Source: Clostridia bacterium
GTDB taxonomy: Bacteria > Bacillota_A > Clostridia > Oscillospirales > CAG-272
Length of the DNA stretch: 5,401 nucleotides
Direction of reading: 5' to 3'
Assembly: GCA_017935805.1 (NCBI GenBank)
Contig: JAGBGV010000263.1
Span: 1-5,401, forward strand
The notes below the pieces were generated by a model. It was given only the letters and a program-made list of their open reading frames with translations, ran no database searches and was not told the DNA's origin. Each line of letters starts with the position of its first letter. Position 1 is the first letter of the stretch. Of the stretch, positions 1 to 5,401 are shown piece after piece. The translations under genes and the position numbers were made by a program.

Positions 1-1
1 A

Positions 2-790
2 GAAGCAGGAATTGATGCCAAGGTGCTCAGAATGCAAGGGGCTAAGGACCCGGACGAGTACATAAAAAAGTACGGAGCGGACAAGTTCAGAGAGCTTATC
101 GAGGCAAGCCGCGGCAAATTCGAATTTATGCTTGACGGAATTCGTTCAAAGTATGATATGAGCATATCTGACTCAAAGATAAAAGCATTGTCAGAAATTT
201 GCGCTTATATAGCAGGAATACAGTCAAGCGTTGAGAGGGATATATATATTGATAAGACCTCTCGGGAGTTTGCGGTCGATATTAAAAGCATAAAGGCTGA
301 TGTTGACTCAAAGCGCAGACGAATTGCCAATGAAAACAGCAAAAAACGCAAGGGCGAGCTTATAAGAATAACATCAGGACTTGGAGACCGAGTAAACCCT
401 GATTTTGCAAAACAACCCAAGGGTGCCAGAATAGAAGAAGCGGTACTCGGAATGCTGTTTCTCCACAATGAGTATTTTTCGCACAGTGTGGACGGCAGAC
501 CTCTCGCGGCAGATGATTTTGTCACCTCTCTCGGTAAGAGACTGTTTGAATTTGCCCATGAGCAGATTGACAGCGGCGGATTTAACATCGGAATGCTGAA
601 TGAAAGCTTCACTCAGGACGAGGTGTCAAGAGTTTCACGCATGATGGTTGAAAGAAGCGAGCTGTCGGGTAATGATGAAAAATCCTTTGAAATCTACGTT
701 CGTTCCATGAGGGAAGAGAGCGAGAATGCAAAGGACGGAGAAATGTCTCTCGAGGATATCCTCAAGAAAAAACGCGGCAACAGCAATTAA
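2..790 (+). CDS. dnaG: DNA primase DnaG, C-terminal part (5' end outside window)
   Basis: DnaG makes the RNA primers for DNA replication and is recruited by the replicative helicase DnaB/DnaC. The window holds the last 262 codons; the frame is open to the left edge, so the GTG at 23 is an internal Val and not a start. Visible residues 1–25 (AGIDAKVLRM, then KDPDEYIKKYG) match the end of the TOPRIM catalytic core, where KDPDEY is a strongly conserved DnaG signature. Residues about 34–92 look like the short helical segment annotated as a DnaB-binding domain in primases. A basic linker (about 95–120, with KRRR and KKRK) leads to a C-terminal helical domain (about 143–240, beginning RIEEAVLGML) of the helicase-interacting type. 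The tail length fits a DnaG of about 600 aa. The gene ends in TAA 45 bases before a sigma factor gene, the classical dnaG–rpoD arrangement. No defects are seen in the visible part. Confidence 0.93.
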   Translation, partial: EAGIDAKVLRMQGAKDPDEYIKKYGADKFRELIEASRGKFEFMLDGIRSKYDMSISDSKIKALSEICAYIAGIQSSVERDIYIDKTSREFAVDIKSIKADVDSKRRRIANENSKKRKGELIRITSGLGDRVNPDFAKQPKGARIEEAVLGMLFLHNEYFSHSVDGRPLAADDFVTSLGKRLFEFAHEQIDSGGFNIGMLNESFTQDEVSRVSRMMVERSELSGNDEKSFEIYVRSMREESENAKDGEMSLEDILKKKRGNSN

Positions 791-835
791 GCACAAAAAC
801 ATTTAGATAAACACAGCACATACACGAGGTTCATT

Positions 836-1936
836 ATGGAAAATGAAAAAAAGGTCGACATGCAGGGGCTGATCGAAAAGGGGAAGTCCCAGGGTTCGCT
901 TTCAAACAGCGATGTAATGGAAGCAGTAGAGTTTGCAGGATATGATGTCGATCAGATCGAAAAGATCTACGAGACTCTTGAGCAAAGCGGAATTGAAGTC
1001 ACAAACTATATTGAAAATGACGGATTTGACGATGATGACGCGTCATCCGAGCTTGAAGATAATACTGATCTTGAAAAATATCTGTCAGATGACGGAGTAG
1101 CGATTGACGATCCCGTCAGAATGTATCTGAAGGACATCGGTAAGATACCTCTGCTTACTCCTGAGAGGGAAACTGTACTTGCAGAAAAGATAGCAGAGGG
1201 AGATGAGGTTGCAAAAAATGAGCTTGTAGAAGCCAACCTGCGTCTCGTTGTAAGTATTGCAAAAAAGTATGTCGGAAAGGGTATGTACTTCCTTGATCTT
1301 ATTCAGGAAGGAAACCTTGGACTTATCAAAGCGGTTGAAAAATTCGACCATACCAAGGGATATAAATTCTCCACATATGCAACATGGTGGATCAGACAGG
1401 CCATTACCCGCGCCATTGCTGACCAGGCGAGAACTATCCGTATTCCGGTACACATGGTTGAGACTATCCACCGCGTATCACGTACATCCCGTCAGCTCTT
1501 GCAGGAGTACGGTCGCGAGCCTACTATTGACGAGATAGCAGAAAAGCTTGGCATGAGCCCTGAAAAGGTGCGTGAGATCATGAAAACAGCACAGGACCCC
1601 GTATCTCTTGAAACGCCTATCGGTGAAGAGGATGACAGCCATCTCGGTGACTTCATTCCCGATGATTCCACTCCCACACCTGCGGAGGCAGTTTCATATC
1701 AGCTACTTCGCGAGCAGCTCAACAAGGTTCTCCACACTCTTACCCCCCGTGAAGAGATGGTGATCAAGCTCCGATTCGGACTTGACGACGGAAGAACAAG
1801 AACTCTTGAGGAAGTTGGTAAAGAATTCAACATTACACGTGAGCGAATCCGCCAGATCGAGGCTAAGGCTTTGCGTAAGCTGAGACACCAGAGCCGATCC
1901 AAGATTCTCAAAGGATTTCTTAACGATATAAACTAA
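836..1936 (+). CDS. rpoD: Primary sigma factor RpoD/SigA, first copy (canonical region 1.1)
   Basis: This is the housekeeping sigma-70 subunit of RNA polymerase, which recognises -35 and -10 promoter elements. The 366 aa are typical of a Firmicute SigA. Residues about 9–55 form a normal region 1.1 (LIEKGKSQG, then [15 protein letters not shown]), followed by an acidic linker (60–80). Region 1.2 starts at DDPVRMYLK (91). Regions 2.1–2.4 cover about 126–207, with [14 protein letters not shown] (178–191); Q188 and T191 correspond to E. coli Q437 and T440, which read the -12 base. Region 3 covers about 208–275, including the finger segment near HLGDFIPDD. Region 4 covers about 295–362, with the -35-binding helix [17 protein letters not shown] (334–350). 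The start is supported by GAGG at 826–829, six bases before ATG. It lies downstream of dnaG with no terminator between. Oddities: His172 where Tyr is usual (E. coli Y421), and HQSRS instead of HPSRS at 351–355. A second, similar gene follows 76 bases later. Confidence 0.96.
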   Translation: MENEKKVDMQGLIEKGKSQGSLSNSDVMEAVEFAGYDVDQIEKIYETLEQSGIEVTNYIENDGFDDDDASSELEDNTDLEKYLSDDGVAIDDPVRMYLKDIGKIPLLTPERETVLAEKIAEGDEVAKNELVEANLRLVVSIAKKYVGKGMYFLDLIQEGNLGLIKAVEKFDHTKGYKFSTYATWWIRQAITRAIADQARTIRIPVHMVETIHRVSRTSRQLLQEYGREPTIDEIAEKLGMSPEKVREIMKTAQDPVSLETPIGEEDDSHLGDFIPDDSTPTPAEAVSYQLLREQLNKVLHTLTPREEMVIKLRFGLDDGRTRTLEEVGKEFNITRERIRQIEAKALRKLRHQSRSKILKGFLNDIN

Positions 1937-2002
1937 AACAAATATTTTCGCAAATTAGGAAGACTCCGCGTAAATACCTTTCACCGCAAATTCATATTTT
2001 TT

Positions 2003-2007
2003 GGAGG
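2003..2007 (+). promoter_or_regulatory. Ribosome binding site deciding the start of the second sigma gene
   Basis: A perfect GGAGG lies five bases before the ATG at 2013. A longer frame could be opened at the TTG at 2001, but that codon touches this Shine-Dalgarno sequence and has no ribosome site of its own, so the TTG start is an artefact and ATG 2013 is preferred. Confidence 0.9.
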
Positions 2008-2012
2008 AAACA

Positions 2013-3125
2013 ATGTACGGTATCGACCCGGAAATGAAAAAGAAAGATATTGAAGAAGAGGTCATTGGTGACGAATCAGTGATCACGGTAACAGATGACT
2101 CATTTGCTGTAATTGACGATACAGATATTACAGAATCCGAAGGCCCGACAGAAGAAGATCTGATGGACATTATGGAGATTGAGCCTGAGGATGTTACAAA
2201 GCTTATTGACGCAGAAGAGCTTGATGACATTGACAGTGATGTTGAAAAGCTTGATAGCGCCGATGACATGGAAAAGGCACTTTCTCAGGAAGGTCTCATG
2301 GTGGACGACCCTGTAAGAATGTACCTTAAGGAGATTGGATCAATTCCGCTTCTTGACAGTGAAGAAGAGACTTATTATGCCAAGAAAATGGCGGAAGGCG
2401 ACGAAAATGCAAAGAACAAGCTGGTAGAATCAAACCTCCGTCTTGTTGTAAGTATTGCAAAGCGCTACGTTGGAAAGGGAATCTACTTCCTTGACCTTAT
2501 CCAAGAGGGCAACCTTGGTCTTATGAAGGCAGTTGAAAAGTTCGACTATACAATGGGATATAAGTTCTCGACATACGCAACATGGTGGATCAGACAGGCT
2601 ATCAGCCGTGCCATTGCGGATCAGTCAAGAACGATCCGTATCCCGGTTCATATGGTTGAGACTATACATAAGGTATCCCGCAGCCAGCTTCAGCTTTTAC
2701 AGAAGCTTGGACGTGAGGCTACATCGTCCGAGATCGCTGCTGATATCGGTATGAGTGAGGAAAAGGTCCGCGAGATCATCAAGATTTCTCAGGATCCCGT
2801 ATCTCTTGAAACACCAATCGGTGAAGCTGACGAGAGTCATCTTGGCGACTTCATTCCCGATGACAATACTCCCACACCTGCTGAGGCTGCATCTTATCAG
2901 CTTCTGCGTGAACAGCTGAACGAGGTGCTTCATACTCTCACACCCCGTGAGGAAATGGTGCTTAAGATGAGATTTGGTCTTGAAGACGGCAGAACACGCA
3001 CTCTTGAGGAGGTTGGCAAAGAGTTCAACATCACCCGTGAGCGTATCCGTCAGATTGAAGCAAAGGCTCTTCGTAAGCTCCGCCATCCCAGCCGTTCCAA
3101 GAGACTGAAGGACTATCTCGAATAA
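2013..3125 (+). CDS. Second primary-type sigma factor (RpoD paralogue with acidic N-terminus)
   Basis: A 370-aa sigma-70 family protein, paralogous to the gene just upstream. By hand alignment about 225 of 273 residues are identical from region 1.2 (DDPVRMYLK at 98) to the C-terminus, without gaps, and the region 4.2 helix ([17 protein letters not shown], 341–357) is identical, so it should read the same -35 element. Regions 2, 3 and 4 are complete and all reading is uninterrupted, which argues against a pseudogene. Residues 1–97 do not resemble the usual region 1.1. They hold 36 Asp/Glu against 6 Lys and no Arg. In the -10 reading segment, Ser198 replaces the usual Thr (E. coli T440), Ser205 replaces Ala (A447), and Met181 replaces a basic residue (R423). 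The start is ATG 2013 with GGAGG at 2003–2007. No terminator separates it from the first sigma gene, so co-transcription with dnaG is likely. It could be a second housekeeping sigma or a condition-specific group 2-like one; the sequence alone does not decide. Confidence 0.93.
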   Translation: MYGIDPEMKKKDIEEEVIGDESVITVTDDSFAVIDDTDITESEGPTEEDLMDIMEIEPEDVTKLIDAEELDDIDSDVEKLDSADDMEKALSQEGLMVDDPVRMYLKEIGSIPLLDSEEETYYAKKMAEGDENAKNKLVESNLRLVVSIAKRYVGKGIYFLDLIQEGNLGLMKAVEKFDYTMGYKFSTYATWWIRQAISRAIADQSRTIRIPVHMVETIHKVSRSQLQLLQKLGREATSSEIAADIGMSEEKVREIIKISQDPVSLETPIGEADESHLGDFIPDDNTPTPAEAASYQLLREQLNEVLHTLTPREEMVLKMRFGLEDGRTRTLEEVGKEFNITRERIRQIEAKALRKLRHPSRSKRLKDYLE

Positions 3126-3209
3126 GAAATTGCAAAAAAATTCCGACACGAAGCATACAACATTAGTTCTTTTAGCTAATTATACGTTTGTTTACAAATT
3201 GAAGTATAT

Positions 3210-3235
3210 AAAACGCTTGACGTATTGAGCGTTTT
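3210..3235. repeat. Inverted repeat / hairpin overlapping the next promoter; possible weak terminator of the sigma operon
   Basis: AAAACGCT (3210–3217) and AGCGTTTT (3228–3235) are perfect reverse complements. In RNA the stem can extend inward by two G-U pairs and one A-U pair to an 11-bp stem with loop CGTA. The A-rich left and T-rich right flanks give it the look of a weak, bidirectional intrinsic terminator after the second sigma gene, 85 bases past its stop. The -35 box of the downstream promoter (3217–3222) lies inside it, so a repressor operator is an alternative reading. The symmetry is seen directly; either function is inference. Confidence 0.5.
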
Positions 3236-3245
3236 CGTGTAAAAT
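3217..3245 (+). promoter_or_regulatory. Sigma-A type promoter for the lipoprotein gene
   Basis: TTGACG (3217–3222) is separated by exactly 17 bases from TAAAAT (3240–3245), each one mismatch from the vegetative consensus TTGACA/TATAAT. The upstream stretch 3175–3213 is AT-rich and could help as an UP element. Transcription would begin near 3252, giving a leader of roughly 50 bases before ATG 3304. An imperfect TGGG...CCCA repeat (3261–3279) lies in that leader; its role is unknown. Confidence 0.75.
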
Positions 3246-3303
3246 AATAAAAGTATTTTATGGGTAAAATTTATTCCCAAGGTAAATTTAGGAGGATCCT
3301 TAA

Positions 3304-4971
3304 ATGACTAAGAAGCTTATCAGCTTATTACTTGCCATGATAATGGTGCTTAGCATGTTTGCGGGCTGCTCTAAGGATGAGAGTTCCGAACCGGGTGATG
3401 AAACTGCAGACACTCAAGACAGTCAGCGCGTTGCTATGACACTTTCTCTCTGGCTTCCTACAGACGAAAGCACTACTGAGGAAGCAAAGGAGCAGGTAGA
3501 GGCTGCAATCAATAAAATCACACAGGCGAAATACGACACTGCTATCGAGCTTCACCTGATTCCTCGCGATGAGTACAAGGAAACAGTAGATGAAAAGATC
3601 GCAGCTGTTAAGCAGGCTACTGCTGACAAGAAAGCTGCTGAAGAAGCAAGAAAGAAAGCTCTTAAGAATAAAGGTCAGAAGGTGGAAGAAACAGTGGAGA
3701 CAAATCCCCCGGAAGAAACTGTTATTGACGAGCTCGGTATCGCTGTAAAGACATATCCTTCTATTGTTGATACACAGCTTGATATCTTCTATATCAGCGG
3801 ATACGATGCTTACTGTGAATATGCATGGGGAGACATTGCCGCAACTCTCGACGGAGAGCTCAGTGGTAACTCCAAGATCCTCAAATCTTATATTTACCCC
3901 ACATTCCTCAAGCCTATCTATGACTACGGTACATTCGCGATCCCGAATAACCGTCCTGTAGGTGAATACCAGTACCTGCTTATTAATAAGGAACTTGTAG
4001 ATATATACGACTATAACATTAGCGACCTCACATCTTTCCTCAGATCCAAGAACTTTATCGTCGATATTGGTAACCAGGGTCTTGAAGATGTCGTTCCGCT
4101 TCTCGCTCCCGTTGATGCTGCCGGTATGCTGTATTGGGGCGCTGACGGTGTATCCAGTGAATGGTCACTTATCAGTTCACAGCTTACAAGTGAGACAGAA
4201 TACTCCGATTCTCTTCCTCCGGAAAACGTACTTGATTCTACATATGTAAGTACTCTAAAAATGGTAAAAGAGCTTCAGGATCTTGGATATGTTGGCGACG
4301 GTACACTCAAGGAAGGACAGAGATTCGCAGTTGGCGTTGTAGCCGGCGACCCTGTATCCATTGCGGAATATGCTGATGAGTATTATATCAGCGTTTACGC
4401 TAACCCTGTATTTGACGAAGAAACAATCTACGACGCAATGTTTGCGGTTTCCGAATATTCCAAGGACATCTCCCGTTCAATGGAGATCATCACATGCATC
4501 AATACCGATAAAGAACTTAGAACAGTTCTCCAGTACGGTGTAGAAGGTATCCATTGGGAATATGACGATCCCGATACAAAGGAAACCATCTCTATTATCA
4601 GCGACGATTATAAGATGGAGCTTCATGAGACCGGTAATGTATTTATGACATATCCCGGTGAAGGTCTTCCTATGGAATATTGGGATGCATATCTCATTCA
4701 GAACCAGGAAGCAGTTTCAAGCCCTTACATTAAGATGCCTGACTACTTCAGCGAAGAAAACGGAAATCTTGATCTTCTTGAAGAGTACGAAAAGCTCTGC
4801 AAAGAGTACAAGGCAAAGATCGATGCTGTAACCGGCGAAAACTTCAACGCTGAGATCAAGGCGCTGCTTGCTGAGCTTCAGAACAATGAAGTAATGCAGA
4901 AGCTTCTTGACGAAGAAGATGAAGATTCTCTCATCAGCTTCTATAATAAGTGGCACGACAGCGTATATTAA
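3304..4971 (+). CDS. Lipoprotein resembling a family 1 extracellular solute-binding protein, substrate unknown
   Basis: A 555-aa secreted lipoprotein, probably anchored on the outer face of the membrane. Residues 1–22 are a lipoprotein signal: KK at 3–4, a hydrophobic core, and the lipobox FAGC with lipidated Cys22, followed by an acidic Ser/Asp/Glu spacer. The rest resembles ABC-transporter solute-binding proteins of Clostridia: MTLSLWLPTD (45–54) as the first strand, LDIFYISGYDAY (159–170), FAVGVVAGDP (341–350), and RSMEIITCINTDKELRTVLQYGVEG (391–415, a stretch typical of large clostridial binding proteins). Residues about 92–148 are an unusual Lys/Ala/Glu-rich, coiled-coil-like and then Pro/Glu-rich insertion. 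The C-terminus is helical and acidic (DEEDED, 536–541). ATG 3304 has AGGAGG at 3290–3295, eight bases upstream. The gene ends with three consecutive in-frame TAA codons (4969–4977). It has its own promoter and terminator, so it is likely monocistronic, and no permease genes are next to it in this window. Oligosaccharide binding is a common role in such families but is not shown here. Confidence 0.82.
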   Translation: MTKKLISLLLAMIMVLSMFAGCSKDESSEPGDETADTQDSQRVAMTLSLWLPTDESTTEEAKEQVEAAINKITQAKYDTAIELHLIPRDEYKETVDEKIAAVKQATADKKAAEEARKKALKNKGQKVEETVETNPPEETVIDELGIAVKTYPSIVDTQLDIFYISGYDAYCEYAWGDIAATLDGELSGNSKILKSYIYPTFLKPIYDYGTFAIPNNRPVGEYQYLLINKELVDIYDYNISDLTSFLRSKNFIVDIGNQGLEDVVPLLAPVDAAGMLYWGADGVSSEWSLISSQLTSETEYSDSLPPENVLDSTYVSTLKMVKELQDLGYVGDGTLKEGQRFAVGVVAGDPVSIAEYADEYYISVYANPVFDEETIYDAMFAVSEYSKDISRSMEIITCINTDKELRTVLQYGVEGIHWEYDDPDTKETISIISDDYKMELHETGNVFMTYPGEGLPMEYWDAYLIQNQEAVSSPYIKMPDYFSEENGNLDLLEEYEKLCKEYKAKIDAVTGENFNAEIKALLAELQNNEVMQKLLDEEDEDSLISFYNKWHDSVY

Positions 4972-4987
4972 TAATAATTTAAAAAGA

Positions 4988-5016
4988 AAAAGACTCGTCC
5001 AATCGGCGGGTCTTTT
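4988..5016 (+). terminator. Rho-independent terminator of the lipoprotein gene
   Basis: A 12-bp stem, AAAAGACTCGTC paired with GGCGGGTCTTTT (two G-U pairs), encloses a five-base loop (5000–5004) and runs into TTTTCTAT, 17 bases after the stop codon. The A-rich left flank means it could also act on minus-strand transcripts. Confidence 0.85.
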
Positions 5017-5024
5017 CTATATAA

Positions 5025-5054
5025 AACTCCCTTACTAAAAACAGCAAGGGAGTT
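5025..5054. terminator. Second hairpin, terminator of the minus-strand hydrolase gene, probably bidirectional
   Basis: AACTCCCTT (5025–5033) pairs with AAGGGAGTT (5046–5054) around a 12-base loop. On the minus strand it lies seven bases past the hydrolase stop codon and ends in a TTTT run; on the plus strand a run of six T (5058–5063) follows after GTC. It therefore fits a shared terminator between convergent genes, backing up the hairpin at 4988–5016 for plus-strand transcripts. Confidence 0.8.
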
Positions 5055-5061
5055 GTCTTTT

Positions 5062-5401
5062 TTACTTAATGGAAGAGAAAACTTTCTCAAATGCATCTGC
5101 GTAGTATCCTGCAATGAGTCTGGCCGCAGCTTCGGTGGGATGAACACCGTCGTGTGACCAAGCAATCGGGTAAGCATCAACGCAGTGCGCATGGAGCAGA
5201 CCGTCGAGAGGAACATATGCATCGGCAAACTCCATCGCTAGCTTACGTGTTATACCGATTTTGGAGTCAACATCCACTCTCCAGTGCGCTCTTTGGGGAA
5301 CAGGAATGAGAAACTCCTCAAGCATGATTATCTTTGCATTTGTCTTTGTCTTAATATCTGTAAGGATCTGGCGGTATGCACTCTCGAAATGCTCACTTGT
5401 A
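5062..5401 (-). CDS. SGNH/GDSL-type hydrolase (esterase/lipase family), C-terminal part (5' end outside window)
   Basis: The frame is open from the right edge of the window (first full codon ends at 5400) and encodes the last 112 residues, starting TSEHFESAYRQIL; the internal Met at 5325 is not a start. SGNH hydrolases remove acyl or acetyl groups from esters, often from polysaccharides in gut and rumen bacteria. The catalytic block V is intact: WSHDGVHPTEAA, where Asp84 (5149–5151) and His87 (5140–5142) would be the acid and base of the Ser-His-Asp triad. Preceding segments also fit the family: NAKIIMLEEFLIPVP (21–35) as a core strand and KLAMEFADAYVPLDGLL (53–69) as helix then strand. The nucleophile Ser (GDS block) and the Gly/Asn blocks must lie outside the window. 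The gene converges on the lipoprotein gene and ends at TAA 5064–5062 before a hairpin terminator. The absence of a signal peptide cannot be judged. The substrate is unknown. Confidence 0.85.
   Translation of the reverse strand, partial: TSEHFESAYRQILTDIKTKTNAKIIMLEEFLIPVPQRAHWRVDVDSKIGITRKLAMEFADAYVPLDGLLHAHCVDAYPIAWSHDGVHPTEAAARLIAGYYADAFEKVFSSIK

Noticed and set aside
23..25. GTG as the start of the leftmost gene
   Set aside because: The frame is open to the window edge and the residues before it continue the DnaG TOPRIM pattern, so the gene is truncated by the window.
205..612. A 135-codon minus-strand frame opposite dnaG
   Set aside because: It is the low-complexity Ser/Leu-rich shadow of a well-supported gene, with no ribosome site or family resemblance.
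1085..1471. A 128-codon minus-strand frame opposite the first sigma gene, and a 150-codon one opposite the second (2697–3149)
   Set aside because: Both mirror strongly conserved sigma coding sequence; their content follows from the opposite strand and no start signals are seen.
2001..2012. A TTG start giving a four-residue longer second sigma factor
   Set aside because: The TTG touches the GGAGG ribosome site and has none of its own; ATG 2013 has ideal spacing.
836..3125. The two sigma genes as a recent exact duplication or assembly artefact
   Set aside because: The copies differ at many synonymous sites, have unrelated N-termini and have about 18% amino-acid difference, so they are distinct old paralogues.
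3162..3180. Hairpin ATTAGTT–CTTTT–AGCTAAT after the second sigma gene
   Set aside because: Seven AT-rich pairs with one G-U and no T run behind it; too weak to call a terminator.
3261..3279. TGGG...CCCA imperfect repeat in the leader of the lipoprotein gene, as a riboswitch or attenuator
   Set aside because: Only four solid outer pairs, with mismatches inside and an AT core; the leader of about 50 bases is too short for a known riboswitch class.
4968..5228. A minus-strand frame of 86 codons overlapping the hydrolase gene and the terminators
   Set aside because: It runs through both hairpins and out of frame with the DGVHP catalytic block, so it is a shadow.

Overview
The window looks like chromosomal DNA of a Gram-positive anaerobe of the Clostridia, probably a Ruminococcus/Oscillospiraceae-type Firmicute. 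The evidence is a dnaG–rpoD locus with strong GGAGG-type ribosome binding sites, clostridial-style sigma-A sequences, a lipoprotein with a Firmicute solute-binding fold, and moderate GC with AT-rich intergenic spacers. The taxonomic placement is inferred from protein flavour, not from a search.

Layout from left to right. Bases 2–790 (+) are the 3' part of dnaG (primase), ending in its helicase-interaction regions. After 45 bases comes a complete primary sigma factor gene (836–1936, +, 366 aa). After 76 more bases comes a second complete primary-type sigma factor gene (2013–3125, +, 370 aa). The two sigma proteins are about 82% identical by hand count over regions 1.2–4.2, and their helix-turn-helix regions are identical. 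Their N-termini are unrelated: the first has a normal region 1.1, while the second has a very acidic segment of about 97 residues. No terminator is visible between dnaG and either sigma gene, so the three probably form one macromolecular-synthesis operon, here with a doubled sigma gene.

The 178-base spacer 3126–3303 holds a near-consensus vegetative promoter (TTGACG, 17 bases, TAAAAT). Its -35 element is embedded in a hairpin/palindrome. It drives a monocistronic gene for a 555-aa lipoprotein (3304–4971, +) that resembles a family 1 extracellular solute-binding protein but carries an unusual charged insertion near residues 92–148. No transport permease genes accompany it in the window. Two adjacent hairpins (4988–5016 and 5025–5054) then form a terminator block between convergent genes. 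The window ends with the C-terminal part of an SGNH/GDSL-type hydrolase on the minus strand (5062–5401), with its catalytic Asp/His block intact.

The main point of interest is the tandem duplication of the housekeeping sigma factor. Both copies look functional, but they differ in the N-terminal autoregulatory segment and at residues in the -10 recognition/melting region. This suggests two co-transcribed primary sigma factors with partly different behaviour.
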